A DNA stretch of 64,000 nucleotides from AWTP1-13 sp963820375 (GCA_963820375.1 CAWFZX010000016.1:186001-250000), one strand, 5' to 3'. Positions 9,526-19,470 are shown, counted from the first letter of the stretch. Made by a program: numbers and translations. Notes: generated from the letters alone by a model not told the origin.

Positions 9526-10248
9526 ATGAACAACGGCTTCGTAGACCAGCGCGATGGTCGCTTGGCAGGATCCGGTCCCGCACCCCTCGACATCAGGGCC
9601 AGCGGCGAGTTGGTTGCTGGTCGTGATGAACAAGTCGGCAAGATCTTTCGCAATATGCGCGCGGCGCTCAAGGTTCCGCGCGATGCTTTGGCGCGGCGCC
9701 TGGCGACCAGCACGGCGGTGATCGATAGCTTCGAGGCCGGCGCCATCAGCGCCTTGCCGCACTGGAAGGAAACCGAGCGCATTGTGCGCAGCTACTGCGA
9801 CCTGCTGCGCTTCGACCCGGAGCCCGTCCTGTGGCGCTTGCGCAGCCAGTTGCAAGCGGTGGCCAACTACGCCCGACCGGCGCCGGCGCCGTTGCCGCAG
9901 GCGCAAGCCCCCCCGTCAATGGCGCGTCCGGGATCCACGCGCGAAATTATGCTCCCAGCCGAAGCGGCGAGCGCGAGGCCGCGGCGCCGTCGCCGCAGGG
10001 CCCGCACCCTCTTTGTGCTGAGTACCCCGATTGTGTTTGCCGTCGCACTGGTTTACTTGGGGCAGTCGGCCTCGAAACCTGTCTATCAGGCGATTGCCTT
10101 GCTTCCGGTGCCGATCGCGGGGCCGCTGCGTGCTGGCTTTGACTACCTTGTGGGCTTGACAACGCCAAGCCGTGACGGCCTGACCTGGATCGAAGTCAGC
10201 GATCCGCGGTCGCGCAAGGTCGACAAGCTGCCGCCCCGCGTTCCGTAG
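9526..10248 (+). CDS. HTH-domain protein with one transmembrane segment (RodZ-like layout)
   Basis: The protein has about 240 residues. Residues 30-100 resemble the Xre-type helix-turn-helix with its extended helix that is found at the N-terminus of RodZ and related proteins (LARRLATSTAVIDSFEAG). A Pro/Ala-rich linker and a basic patch (RPRRRRRRAR) follow, then a single hydrophobic segment (LFVLSTPIVFAVALVYLG). About 60 residues after it are predicted to be periplasmic. The N-in, C-out topology matches RodZ, a cytoskeleton/cell-shape adaptor, but the periplasmic part is very short and the resemblance is structural only. The ATG at 9526 was chosen over GTG 9517. It lies between ptsP and prfA on the same strand. 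Confidence 0.65.
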   Translation: MNNGFVDQRDGRLAGSGPAPLDIRASGELVAGRDEQVGKIFRNMRAALKVPRDALARRLATSTAVIDSFEAGAISALPHWKETERIVRSYCDLLRFDPEPVLWRLRSQLQAVANYARPAPAPLPQAQAPPSMARPGSTREIMLPAEAASARPRRRRRRARTLFVLSTPIVFAVALVYLGQSASKPVYQAIALLPVPIAGPLRAGFDYLVGLTTPSRDGLTWIEVSDPRSRKVDKLPPRVP

Positions 10249-10323
10249 CGATCCTATTGTTGGCGGCCGCTCGCCCGGTAGGGGTAGAGGTGCCCTTACT
10301 CTTGCAATCTTGAGTTTGCGACC

Positions 10324-11412
10324 ATGACCGCCATCCCCGCCGAAAAGCTCGATCAGCTGGTGCAGCGCTGGGAGGCAATCCAGGCGGAGCTCAGCCGCAG
10401 CGTCAGTCAGGCCAGCTACGTGGCACTGGCCAAGGAATTTTCCGAACTCAATCCGGTCGTGCAGACCATTGGCCTGCTGCGCAAGGCCCGGGCCGAACGC
10501 GATCAGCTCGCCGAGCTCCTGGCCGATCCGGCGGCGGACGAGGAGCTGGCCGCTATCGCCCACGACGAGCTGGCCACGCTCGAGCCCCGCCTGGCCGAGC
10601 TTGAGCAGACGCTGCGCCTACACCTGCTGCCGAAGGATGCCGCCGACGAAAGGAGCGCCATCCTTGAAGTGCGCGCCGGTACCGGGGGCGACGAAGCGGC
10701 CCTGTTTGCTGCCGATCTCTTCCGCATGTACACGCGCTACGCCGAGCAGCGCGGTTGGAAGACCGAGATCATCAGCCTGTCGGAGAATGATCTGGGTGGC
10801 TACAAGGAGGTGGTAGCGTCAATCGCGGGCAAAGATGTCTTCGCCCGCCTGAAGTACGAATCGGGCGTGCACAGGGTGCAGCGCGTGCCGTTGACGGAAG
10901 CCAGCGGCCGCATCCACACCTCGGCGGCCACCGTGGCTATTATGCCCGAAGCCGAGGAGATCGACCTCGCCATCAAGCCGGAAGACATCCGCATCGACAC
11001 CATGCGCGCGGGCGGCGCCGGCGGCCAGCATGTCAACAAGACGGACTCGGCGGTGCGCATCACGCATCTGCCAACAGGGCTTGTGGTGGTATCGGCCGAG
11101 AAATCGCAGCATCAAAACCGCAGGCTTGCCATGCAGGTGCTGCGCTCGCGACTGTTCGAACAGCAGCGCCAAAAGGCCGCCGATGCGCGGGCCGCCCAGC
11201 GCAAGGATCAAGTCGGCTCCGGTGATCGATCGCAGCGCATCCGCACCTATAACTTTCCACAAGGCCGTGTCACCGATCATCGCATCGGTTTGACCCTGCA
11301 CAAGCTGGATCAGGTTCTGGAGGGAACCGCCCTCGACGAGCTGATCGACGCGTTGGTGACGGATCGGCAGGCCAACCAGCTGGCGGCGATGAGCGAAGAT
11401 GCCAGAGCTTGA
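10324..11412 (+). CDS. prfA: Peptide chain release factor 1
   Basis: Recognises UAA and UAG stop codons on the ribosome and triggers peptide release. The catalytic GGQ is at residues 233-235, in GAGGQHVNKTDSAVRI, the same numbering as in E. coli RF1. The RF-specific RVPLTEASGRIHTSAATVAI precedes it. The 362-residue length is typical. The Gln of GGQ is the target of the methyltransferase encoded by the next gene, prmC, whose start codon overlaps the end of prfA. The start is an ATG without a strong ribosome-binding site. Confidence 0.96.
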   Translation: MTAIPAEKLDQLVQRWEAIQAELSRSVSQASYVALAKEFSELNPVVQTIGLLRKARAERDQLAELLADPAADEELAAIAHDELATLEPRLAELEQTLRLHLLPKDAADERSAILEVRAGTGGDEAALFAADLFRMYTRYAEQRGWKTEIISLSENDLGGYKEVVASIAGKDVFARLKYESGVHRVQRVPLTEASGRIHTSAATVAIMPEAEEIDLAIKPEDIRIDTMRAGGAGGQHVNKTDSAVRITHLPTGLVVVSAEKSQHQNRRLAMQVLRSRLFEQQRQKAADARAAQRKDQVGSGDRSQRIRTYNFPQGRVTDHRIGLTLHKLDQVLEGTALDELIDALVTDRQANQLAAMSEDARA

Positions 11413-12295
11413 GAACCTCGAGGGCACGTTGACCCTCACCGCGGCGCGGCGCTGGGCGATTGCAGCGCTCCGCGCTGCCGGCGTCGACGACGCTGGCAGC
11501 GATGTGCGTCGGCTGCTGGCGGCTGCACTGGGATTGTCACCAGCGCAGATCTTGGCGCGGCCGGAATTTGCGCTTTTGCCCGAACAGGCCGAAGCCTTTG
11601 TCGGCTTTGTCGAGCGGCGGCGCCGCCGGGAACCGGTGTCGCGCATTCTCGGTTGTCGGGAGTTCTATGGCCGAAGCTTTGCCGTTTCCGGTGCAACCCT
11701 CGATCCGCGGCCCGACAGCGAGACGCTGATCGAGGCGGCGCTGCAGCTGATCAGCGCGGAGGGTTGGTCGGCGCAACCGCTGCGCATCCTCGACATCGGC
11801 ACCGGCACCGGCTGCCTGCTCCTCACCTTGCTGTGCGAGCTGCCGCAGGCCACGGGCCTGGGCACTGATCTCAGTGCTGCTGCGCTCAGCGTGGCGCGCG
11901 GCAATGCCGTAGCCTTGGGCGTCCAGGACCGGGCGGCTTGGCGTGTCTCAGACCTGCTTGAAAATGTCGATGGGCCGTTCCATATGGTGTTATCGAATCC
12001 ACCCTACCTGAGATCGGCTGAGATAGCGACGCTCGAGCCTGAGGTGAGCCGGTTCGATCCGCGCTTGGCGCTCGATGGTGGTGCCGATGGTCTTGAGATC
12101 TTCCGTAGGCTCAGCGCGCGGGTGCTCGAGGTCGTTGGCGAGGGTTGGATCGTCTTGGAGGTCGGCCACGATCAGGCCGACCAGGTGGCCGAATTGCTGC
12201 GCTGGGCACGGCCGGCAGGGTGCCGAGCCAATGTCAAGTTCTATACGGATGTTTCCGGCAAGCGTCGCTGTGTTGCTGTGAGAACACGGAATTGA
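11399..12295 (+). CDS. prmC: Peptide chain release factor N5-glutamine methyltransferase
   Basis: Methylates the Gln of the GGQ motif in RF1 and RF2 with SAM, which speeds peptide release. The protein (298 residues) has an N-terminal helical release-factor-binding domain, the SAM loop ILDIGTGTGCLLLTL (about residue 130), and the NPPY signature in LSNPPYLRS (about residue 200) that marks amide-N methyltransferases. The ATG at 11399 overlaps the last codons of prfA by 14 bases, so translation is probably coupled. The functional and genomic pairing is very common in bacteria. Confidence 0.95.
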   Translation: MPELENLEGTLTLTAARRWAIAALRAAGVDDAGSDVRRLLAAALGLSPAQILARPEFALLPEQAEAFVGFVERRRRREPVSRILGCREFYGRSFAVSGATLDPRPDSETLIEAALQLISAEGWSAQPLRILDIGTGTGCLLLTLLCELPQATGLGTDLSAAALSVARGNAVALGVQDRAAWRVSDLLENVDGPFHMVLSNPPYLRSAEIATLEPEVSRFDPRLALDGGADGLEIFRRLSARVLEVVGEGWIVLEVGHDQADQVAELLRWARPAGCRANVKFYTDVSGKRRCVAVRTRN

Positions 12296-12689
12296 GCATA
12301 CGCCTACAAACCCCTTGGAATCCGACGTTAGGCGCGCTAGGCTGGGTCGTAGTGGAATCGTTCTCGTATACGGCTGTTCCTCCTGGTCTTGTGGAGGCTG
12401 TTGGATGCGAGGATCGACGCGAGGCAGGTTGATTTGCTCGCAACAGGGCGACCTATCGTCAGCACCACTTACCGTCCATAGAGAAGCACTGATGGCATAA
12501 TTGCCGGGTAGGGACGCTCTCCCCCAGGCGTGGGGCTGAGGGCGCTGAAGAGGGCGAGGCCATCGTCGTTGGTTGTGGCTGGAGAGCTCGGACCGAATGG
12601 TTGCGAGCGCCAGTTGGGAGCAGGGCCGTGTTCGCGCAAGCGAGCGGCGCGCGCATGGTTTGGTCAGATCATATGGAGCGTTTGGCGCA
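12296..12689 (+). other. Intergenic stretch, 394 bases, no gene seen
   Basis: The stretch lies between prmC and the DUF4167 gene. Both strands carry only short open frames without family motifs. A GGAG lies about 9 bases before the GTG at 12690 and is probably that gene's ribosome-binding site. GC-rich short inverted repeats occur near 12525-12560, but none has a T-tract. No clear promoter was seen. Confidence 0.5.
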
Positions 12690-13496
12690 GTGAGGCAGGG
12701 ACAGCAGAATCGCCGTGGTCGCGGGCGCAATCGAAAAAGTCAAAATCCGCTATCGCGCAGCTTTGAATTGAACGGGCCGGATGTAAAGATCCGCGGTACG
12801 CCAGCCCATATCGCCGAGAAATACATCTCCTTGGCGCGCGACGCCCAATCCTCGGGCGACCCGGTCTTGGCCGAGAATTACCTACAGCATGCGGAGCACT
12901 ACAGCCGCATCATCATGGCCTACCGGGACCAAATGCATCAGTCGGGCGAAGGCTACAACGGCAATGGCCAGCAACGCCTGCGCGGGCCGAACGAGGGTGG
13001 CGAGGGCGGCGACGATTTCGCCGAGGATGACGGAGAGGACCTGCTCGATGAGGCCGGTTTCCCGCAGCCCTCCTTCCAGGCGCCCCCGCAGCATCCCCCG
13101 TCGCACTCGCAGCCGCGCCAGCACGGCGGCTATGACAACAATCGCCACGAGCGACCCTTCCGGCGCGATCACGGTCGCTTCAGGGACCGCAACCCGGACC
13201 GCGACCGCAACCCGGATCGTGAACGTCACAATGACCGCGATCGCGGCGACAGGCAGGGCTTCGAGAGCCGCGCTCAGCAGCCCCAGCCCCAACCCGAGCC
13301 GCGCCCCCCAGAGCCGCCGGCAGAGGCCGCCCCGCCCGCAGCCGCAGAGCAGCAGCAACAGCCGCGCCGACGGGAACGCTTCCAGCCGCAGCAGGCCCAC
13401 GAGCAGCCGGAATTCCTGCGCCGTCCGGTGCGGCGCGCTCGCAACGAGGAAGAAACGCCGGACGCCAACGGCAAGGACGAGCCTTCGCGCGACTGA
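12690..13496 (+). CDS. DUF4167 domain protein, low-complexity basic/acidic tail
   Basis: A 268-residue protein of a family largely confined to alphaproteobacteria, with no established function. The start is GTG at 12690, giving VRQGQQNRRGRGRNRK, the usual N-terminus of the family; the open frame extends upstream without support. The conserved core (about residues 25-90) includes PDVKIRGTPAHIAEKYISLA and AENYLQHAEHYSRI. The rest is unstructured: an Asp/Glu-rich stretch, then many Arg-Asp repeats (RDRNPDRDRNPDRE) and Gln/Pro-rich sequence. The RGRG and RD-rich character suggests RNA or ribosome contact; this is inference. It lies directly downstream of prfA-prmC, a conserved arrangement. Confidence 0.88.
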   Translation: MRQGQQNRRGRGRNRKSQNPLSRSFELNGPDVKIRGTPAHIAEKYISLARDAQSSGDPVLAENYLQHAEHYSRIIMAYRDQMHQSGEGYNGNGQQRLRGPNEGGEGGDDFAEDDGEDLLDEAGFPQPSFQAPPQHPPSHSQPRQHGGYDNNRHERPFRRDHGRFRDRNPDRDRNPDRERHNDRDRGDRQGFESRAQQPQPQPEPRPPEPPAEAAPPAAAEQQQQPRRRERFQPQQAHEQPEFLRRPVRRARNEEETPDANGKDEPSRD

Positions 13497-13549
13497 CGCG
13501 GTGCCGGCAATCCGGACGGGCTTGCTCTTAACCCCGGCACCGCCGCCGA

Positions 13550-14359
13550 TCAGGCGGCGGTGGTGATGCGTGCGCCAACGGCAAGCTCGCCGCCCTGAAC
13601 CACCCGAGCGTACACGCCAAAATCGGTGTGGCCCCAGGTCCGCTGGAGATGCGCCGGGATTGCCATATCGCGGGCGCCGGTGGTCGGGTCGACGTTGATG
13701 GCCTCGCAGCGTGTGGTGCGCGCGAAGACCGCCAGCCGCACCGGCCCGATTTCGATCTCCTGGTTCAGCCAGCCGCACTCTGCCCACGGTTCCAGGCCGT
13801 CAAAGTAAAGATTGGCGCGAAACCGCCGCGGATCGACCGGCCGGCCGAGCGTGCGCTCGAGCTCCCGCACGCTGGCTAAGTTGACAATATGCAGACACTT
13901 GGCTGCCACGTCGGAGAAGCTATGGCCCGCCGCGGACACGATCTTGGGCGGGCCTCGCAGCTCTGCCTTCATGTAGGCGGCAAGGAACTGCTCGATGAGC
14001 CGCCGACCAATCGCCGTCGTCAGTTGGCCGCGCGCCACCTGCTTGCCGTCACGCAGCACGCTCAGCGTCTCGGTCGTGTCCTCAAACTTGGTCGCAAGGC
14101 TCGCCAAGCGTTCATCGCGCATCAGCATGAGAAAATGGATCTTGGGCAGGTGGCGTGGGGCATTGGCATCAAACCGCCCGCCGCCGTTCTCGATGGCATA
14201 AGCCCGGTCGAAGGCAACGCTGGCACCGGGCGCAAGGCTAGCACGCTGAAGCGCTTCCGGGCTCAGTCCCTTGACGGGATAGCGATAAAGGGCGCTCACC
14301 CGTGCTTGGGGCGACGGCGCCTCCTGGGCGTCAGCATTTTCCCGTTTCGATCCCAGCAT
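13550..14359 (-). CDS. MOSC domain-containing protein
   Basis: The MOSC fold binds sulfur or molybdenum-cofactor ligands; members include YcbX/YiiM-type proteins and mARC reductases that act on N-hydroxylated compounds. The N-terminal beta-barrel starts with VSALYRYPVKGLSPE (about residue 20), and the MOSC core includes RFRANLYFDGLEPWAE and ARTTRCEAINVDP. The Cys in TRCEAINVDP is at the position that usually holds the cofactor or sulfur. The length is 269 residues. The ATG at 14359 was chosen because AAAGAGG lies 5-6 bases upstream, rather than the longer frame from 14389. It is transcribed against the DUF4167 gene and divergently from clpB. The substrate is unknown. Confidence 0.85.
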   Translation of the reverse strand: MLGSKRENADAQEAPSPQARVSALYRYPVKGLSPEALQRASLAPGASVAFDRAYAIENGGGRFDANAPRHLPKIHFLMLMRDERLASLATKFEDTTETLSVLRDGKQVARGQLTTAIGRRLIEQFLAAYMKAELRGPPKIVSAAGHSFSDVAAKCLHIVNLASVRELERTLGRPVDPRRFRANLYFDGLEPWAECGWLNQEIEIGPVRLAVFARTTRCEAINVDPTTGARDMAIPAHLQRTWGHTDFGVYARVVQGGELAVGARITTAA

Positions 14360-14526
14360 AGTGCCTCTTTTGCGCTTGCGAACCCACACTATATCACTAG
14401 CTCTGGTCCGGCTGGCGATGCCGCGTAAGGGTCACCGCAGGCTTCAGATTATGCAGGTTTATCCTGTCGAGAGGCGGTAGCAATCCGTGCCCGTTCGGGG
14501 CGGGCTTGCCGTGCCGAGGAGGATCG

Positions 14527-17124
14527 ATGGATTTCGAGAAATTTACCGACCGCGCCAAAGGTTTCATCCAGGCCGCGCAGAGCCTGGCGTTGCGGGAAGG
14601 CCACCAGCAGTTTGGCACCGATCATCTGTTGAAGGTTCTGCTCGACGATCCTGAAGGCATGTCCGCGGGACTGATCCAGCGTGCCGGCGGCCAACCGGGC
14701 GAGGCCCTGGCGGTGGTTGAAGCCGCCTTGGCCAAGCGACCCAAGGTGTCGGGCGGCGGTGCCGGCCAGGTGTATCTGGCGCCCGAGCTTGCGCGCGTGT
14801 TCGATGCCTCCCAGAAAATCGCCGATAAGGCCGGCGACAAGTTCGTCACCGTCGAACGCCTGCTGCTGGCGCTGGCGCTGGAACCGGGCGGCGAGGCCGG
14901 CGGTGCGCTCAAGGCGGCTGGTGTCACGCCGACCTCGCTCAATGCGGCCATCAACGACATCCGCAAAGGGCGGACCGCAGACAGTGCGGGCGCCGAGCAG
15001 GCTTACGATGCGCTCAAGCGCTATGCCCGCGATCTCACGGCGGCGGCGGCCGAAGGCAAGGTCGACCCCGTCATCGGCCGCGACGAGGAGATCCGGCGCA
15101 CCATTCAGGTGCTGTCACGGCGTACCAAGAACAATCCGGTGTTGATCGGCGATCCGGGCGTCGGCAAGACGGCGATCGCCGAGGGACTGGCCCAGCGCAT
15201 TGTCAAGGGCGATGTGCCTGAAAGCCTGAAGGACAAGAAACTGCTGGCTCTCGACATGGGTGCGCTGATCGCCGGCGCCAAATATCGTGGCGAGTTCGAG
15301 GAGCGGCTGAAGGCCGTGCTGTCGGAGGTACAGGCCGAAGGTGGGCGCATTATCCTGTTTATCGATGAGCTGCACACCATCGTCGGCGCCGGCAAGGCCG
15401 AGGGCGCAATGGATGCTGGCAATCTACTGAAGCCGGCGCTTGCGCGCGGCGAATTGCACTGCGTCGGCGCCACGACGCTCGACGAATATCGCAAGCACAT
15501 CGAGAAGGACGCAGCCCTGGCTCGGCGCTTTCAACCCGTCTTCATTGCCGAACCGAGCGTGGAGGACACCATCTCGATCCTGCGCGGCCTGAAGGAGAAG
15601 TACGAGCTGCATCACGGTGTGCGCATTACCGACAGCGCCCTGGTGGCGGCGGCAACCCTGTCGAACCGGTACATTTCCGACCGGTTCCTGCCAGACAAGG
15701 CCATCGATCTCGTCGACGAGGCGGCCTCGCGCCTCAAAATGGAGGTCGATTCCAAGCCCGAGGAGCTCGATGCCATCGATCGTGATCTCATGCAGATGAA
15801 AATCGAGCGTGAGGCGCTGCGCAAAGAGAGCGACGCGGCCTCCAAGGACCGGTTGTCGCGCCTCGACAAATCGATCGCCGAGCTTGAGGACAAGAGTCAG
15901 GTGCTGACCCAGCGCTGGCAGGCCGAGAAGAACAAGCTGGGCGAGGCGCAAAAGATCAAGGAGGAGCTGGATCAGCGCCGCACCGAGTTGGAGCGGGCGC
16001 AGCGCAGGGGCGATCTGGCGCGCGCCGGTGAGCTGGCCTATGGCGTCATTCCCGGGCTCGAGAAGACACTCAAGTCAATGGAGGCGGGCGACGGTCAAGG
16101 TGCGATGGTTGAGGAAGCCGTCACGCCCGACCACATCGCTCAGATCGTTTCGCGCTGGACCGGCATCCCCGTCGATCGCATGCTCGAGGGCGAGCGCGAG
16201 AAGCTTCTGCGCATGGAGGAGGTCCTGTCCAGGCGCGTCGTCGGTCAGCGTGAGGCGGTTGAAGCCGTTTCCACCGCCGTCAGGCGCGCGCGCGCCGGCC
16301 TGCAGGACCCGAACCGACCGATCGGCTCGTTCATCTTCTTGGGCCCCACCGGCGTCGGCAAGACCGAGCTGACCAAGGCGCTGGCGGCCTTTCTATTCGA
16401 TGATGAAACGGCCATGGTGCGCATCGACATGAGCGAGTTCATGGAGAAGCACTCCGTCGCCCGTCTGATCGGGGCGCCGCCGGGCTACGTCGGCTACGAA
16501 GAGGGGGGGGCACTCACCGAGGCCGTGCGCCGGCGACCCTACCAGGTCGTGCTTTTTGACGAAATCGAGAAGGCGCATCCGGACGTGTTCAACGTGCTCC
16601 TGCAGGTGCTCGATGACGGTCGCTTGACCGACGGTCAGAGCCGCACGGTCGACTTCAAGAACACGCTCATTATCATGACCTCCAATATCGGCTCGGAATT
16701 CCTCGCCAATCAGAAGGAGGGCGAGGACGTCGAGGCGGTACGCCCTTACGTGATGGCGGAGATGAAGAGTAAATTCCGGCCGGAGTTCCTCAATCGCATC
16801 GACGAGATCATCCTGTTCCACCGTCTCAAGCGCGAGCAAATGGCGGCGATTGTCGATATTCAGATCGCCAGGCTGCAGAAGCTGCTGGCGGAACGCAAGC
16901 TCACGCTGGGGCTCGATGAGCAGGCCCGTACCTGGCTCGCCAATCGGGGGTATGATCCCACCTACGGCGCCCGCCCGCTCAAGCGCGTGATCCAGAAGTG
17001 GGTGCAAGATCCGCTGGCCGAACAAATCCTCGCCGGACGCATCAAGGACGGCGACAGCGTCAAGCTCACCGTGCGCGACGGCACGCTGGTGGTCAATGGC
17101 GAGCCGGTGAAGGCGGCAGCGTAG
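14527..17124 (+). CDS. clpB: ATP-dependent disaggregase ClpB
   Basis: A hexameric AAA+ chaperone that threads aggregated proteins through its pore together with DnaK. The protein has 865 residues, the normal length. Order: Clp N-domain (DFEKFTDRAKGFIQAAQSLA), first AAA+ module with Walker A GDPGVGKT near residue 206 and Walker B LFIDELHT, a coiled-coil middle domain of about 120 residues (rich in E, K and R), and second AAA+ module with Walker A GPTGVGKT near residue 606 and the sensor region VLLQVLDDGRLTDGQ. The ATG at 14527 has GAGGAGG 5 bases upstream. ClpB is usually heat-shock regulated, but I could not assign a convincing sigma-32 promoter in the 167 bases upstream. Confidence 0.97.
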   Translation: MDFEKFTDRAKGFIQAAQSLALREGHQQFGTDHLLKVLLDDPEGMSAGLIQRAGGQPGEALAVVEAALAKRPKVSGGGAGQVYLAPELARVFDASQKIADKAGDKFVTVERLLLALALEPGGEAGGALKAAGVTPTSLNAAINDIRKGRTADSAGAEQAYDALKRYARDLTAAAAEGKVDPVIGRDEEIRRTIQVLSRRTKNNPVLIGDPGVGKTAIAEGLAQRIVKGDVPESLKDKKLLALDMGALIAGAKYRGEFEERLKAVLSEVQAEGGRIILFIDELHTIVGAGKAEGAMDAGNLLKPALARGELHCVGATTLDEYRKHIEKDAALARRFQPVFIAEPSVEDTISILRGLKEKYELHHGVRITDSALVAAATLSNRYISDRFLPDKAIDLVDEAASRLKMEVDSKPEELDAIDRDLMQMKIEREALRKESDAASKDRLSRLDKSIAELEDKSQVLTQRWQAEKNKLGEAQKIKEELDQRRTELERAQRRGDLARAGELAYGVIPGLEKTLKSMEAGDGQGAMVEEAVTPDHIAQIVSRWTGIPVDRMLEGEREKLLRMEEVLSRRVVGQREAVEAVSTAVRRARAGLQDPNRPIGSFIFLGPTGVGKTELTKALAAFLFDDETAMVRIDMSEFMEKHSVARLIGAPPGYVGYEEGGALTEAVRRRPYQVVLFDEIEKAHPDVFNVLLQVLDDGRLTDGQSRTVDFKNTLIIMTSNIGSEFLANQKEGEDVEAVRPYVMAEMKSKFRPEFLNRIDEIILFHRLKREQMAAIVDIQIARLQKLLAERKLTLGLDEQARTWLANRGYDPTYGARPLKRVIQKWVQDPLAEQILAGRIKDGDSVKLTVRDGTLVVNGEPVKAAA

Positions 17125-17174
17125 CGGCGCCGCTGTTGGGGCACGCTTCGAGCGAGCGAGCTCGGCAGCCGCGG

Positions 17175-19208
17175 CTAGGGCGTGACGATGGCGTTGGCCA
17201 CCCGGGTCGACACCGGGTTGCGCCGCATGAGCTCGTCGATGCGTGCACGCTCCTTCTGGAAGTCGGCAAGCTGCTTGCCGCTGAGTTGCCGCTCGCGTGT
17301 GACCTGGATCGACATCGGATCGACGAAACTGTTGTTGACCAGGACCTCGAAATGGACGTGCGGCCCTGAGGACAGTCCGGTGGTGCCAACGTAGCCGATG
17401 ATCTGGCCCTGTCGTACCTTCACGCCCTCGCTGACGCCCGTTGCGAGCCGCGACATGTGCCCGTATGCGGTCTTATAGCCGTTGGCATGACGAATGCGGA
17501 TGTAGTTGCCGTACTCGCCCTTGCGGCCGGCCTCCTCGATGACGCCATTGCCGGCCGCCATGATCGGTGTACCTGTGGCGCAGGCCCAGTCGACACCGGT
17601 GTGCATCTTGGGGATCTGCAGGATGGGATGGCGGCGCACCCCGAAGCCCGAAGTGATGCGCACGTCCTCGCCCCGCACCGGCCGCCGCATCAGAAACTTA
17701 CGTGACGTATTGCCCTGCTCATCGTAGTAGTCGACCACCCCCTCCGAGCTCCGGAAGCGATAGAACTTGTGCGTTTCCCCGCTGGCGGTCACGGAGGTCG
17801 CCAGCAGCTCGCCGAGCCCACCCTCCATGGCCTTGTCCTCGTCCTTCACGTCGAAAAAGAACTCAAAGCCATCGCCCACCCGCACGCGCTGGCGAAAGTC
17901 GGTTTCGTAGGCGTGGATTTTGAGGATTTGCAGGACCACGTCGGCGGGCACGCCCTGCCGCTCGGCGGTGTAGTGCAAACTCGTGTAGAGGCTGGAAGCC
18001 CGCGGCTGATCATCATCGACGAGGGGGGCTCTGACCACGCGTTCATCGATCGGCGAAGCGCTGGCCACGAACTCGCCGGCGGCGTCGCGGGCGATGGTGA
18101 CTTTGTGATCGTGGCCCTCGCCAAAAACGCTGAAACGCACCGGCTCGACCCGATTGGCCCGAGTCACCGAGGGCACCAACGTGACGTGCACCTCCTGACC
18201 CGGGAGCATGGCGGTGTCGGCAAAGATCGTCTTGGCCGCATCCGTGATGGCGCGCGCCTGCCACGGCTCGGCGCCCAGGCGCAGGACGACGCGCGACAGC
18301 GTATCGCCCTTCTGCGCCCGCACCACGCGCACCTCCCGCCCTTCCAGGTCCTCGCCGGTGTCTTCGGTTTCGAACACGGTTTTCTGCAGCGCGGTCGTGT
18401 TGGGCGGCAGGACCTCGGGAACCGCACGGGCCGAGCGCCCGGCCAGGAGTTCGCCGGCGACCCTGCCGCTCTCGGAGCCTGGCAGCAGGCCGGTCGCCTC
18501 GTCGTCGGCGAGCTGATGCCGCGCCACAAGGTCGGTCACATCCTGGCTGGTGAGTTCTTGACCATCCTCGGTCGGCAGGATGCCGCCCAAAAGCTCCACG
18601 AGTTTGGTGGTGGCATCCTGCAGGCCATCCTCGCGTCGGTCGGCGGCATCGACAGGGTCGGGGTTGGCATAGAGCTTGAAGGGATTAAAGGGAGGGACCT
18701 TTTGTGCATCGGCCTTCGACAGGGGCGCCAGGCGGGCGGCCAGCCGCGCATAGGGCTTGTTCATCATGTAATCCCGGCTGCCGCGGCGCTGGCGAATGTG
18801 ATCGAGAATGACCGACTTGGTCACGGAGGCGCCGCTGCCGATTAAGAGGCGATCGGTCTTGGGGATCGCCCAGCGCAGTCCATCGACGCGCACCGACGGC
18901 AGGCGCAAGGAGGCCAGGGGGGCATCCCCCAGGCGGGCGAACGCCGACAAGATGCCGCCTTGGGCTTCCCGCTGATCCATTGAGCCAACGATCACGACCA
19001 GGATGGCGAGCATACCGACCGCTGCCGCCAGACAGGTGCTGAAAAGCCAGCGGAAACGCCCCGCTTGCCGCGCGTCGGAATGGTCGCTGGTATAAAGATC
19101 GTGCAGGCGACTGCTGCGCCGGCGATAGCCAGGCACCGGGCGGCGCGACGCGCCTTCTGTCACCGGGACGCGTCTGCGCCCGATCGGTGCATGGCGCCTG
19201 GTGTCCAT
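17175..19208 (-). CDS. Membrane-anchored M23 family metallopeptidase
   Basis: Probably a cell-wall endopeptidase or an activator of amidases, acting in the periplasm. The 677-residue product has a basic cytosolic start (DTRRHAPIGRRR), one transmembrane segment near residues 55-80 (LFSTCLAAAVGMLAILVVIV), a long spacer, and a LysM/OapA-like stretch (VRAQKGDTLSRVVLRLGA). The C-terminal LytM/M23 domain has the zinc motif HTGVD (about residue 535) and the HVH in GPHVHFEVLVN. All metal ligands appear intact. The ATG at 19208 was chosen because the upstream frame lacks a sensible N-terminus. It converges with clpB (50 bases between stops). The rRNA promoter lies behind its start. Confidence 0.88.
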   Translation of the reverse strand: MDTRRHAPIGRRRVPVTEGASRRPVPGYRRRSSRLHDLYTSDHSDARQAGRFRWLFSTCLAAAVGMLAILVVIVGSMDQREAQGGILSAFARLGDAPLASLRLPSVRVDGLRWAIPKTDRLLIGSGASVTKSVILDHIRQRRGSRDYMMNKPYARLAARLAPLSKADAQKVPPFNPFKLYANPDPVDAADRREDGLQDATTKLVELLGGILPTEDGQELTSQDVTDLVARHQLADDEATGLLPGSESGRVAGELLAGRSARAVPEVLPPNTTALQKTVFETEDTGEDLEGREVRVVRAQKGDTLSRVVLRLGAEPWQARAITDAAKTIFADTAMLPGQEVHVTLVPSVTRANRVEPVRFSVFGEGHDHKVTIARDAAGEFVASASPIDERVVRAPLVDDDQPRASSLYTSLHYTAERQGVPADVVLQILKIHAYETDFRQRVRVGDGFEFFFDVKDEDKAMEGGLGELLATSVTASGETHKFYRFRSSEGVVDYYDEQGNTSRKFLMRRPVRGEDVRITSGFGVRRHPILQIPKMHTGVDWACATGTPIMAAGNGVIEEAGRKGEYGNYIRIRHANGYKTAYGHMSRLATGVSEGVKVRQGQIIGYVGTTGLSSGPHVHFEVLVNNSFVDPMSIQVTRERQLSGKQLADFQKERARIDELMRRNPVSTRVANAIVTP

Positions 19209-19470
19209 CCCCCTCGTGTTCCCCCCAAGTTCGTGTTTCCCCGCACGAACCGTGGCCCTTGGACCCTCCACGACATCGCGAGGCCCCCCACGAAATCGCG
19301 GCAATGACGCAAGAGCGCTGGAAGGGACCATGCCGTAGCCCCGTCGCAACTCAGCGCTACCAAAGCCCCGTTCCAGCTCTAGGACCTGTTCTCAGCGATG
19401 ATACCGGCCATTTTGCGGCGGCGCTCGCGTGTCCCAGCGCAGCGGATGCGCAAAAAATTTACGATAACCG

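Noticed and set aside
17769..18845. 358-codon plus-strand open frame
   Set aside because: Antisense to the M23 peptidase gene; it has no family motifs and is a GC-bias shadow.
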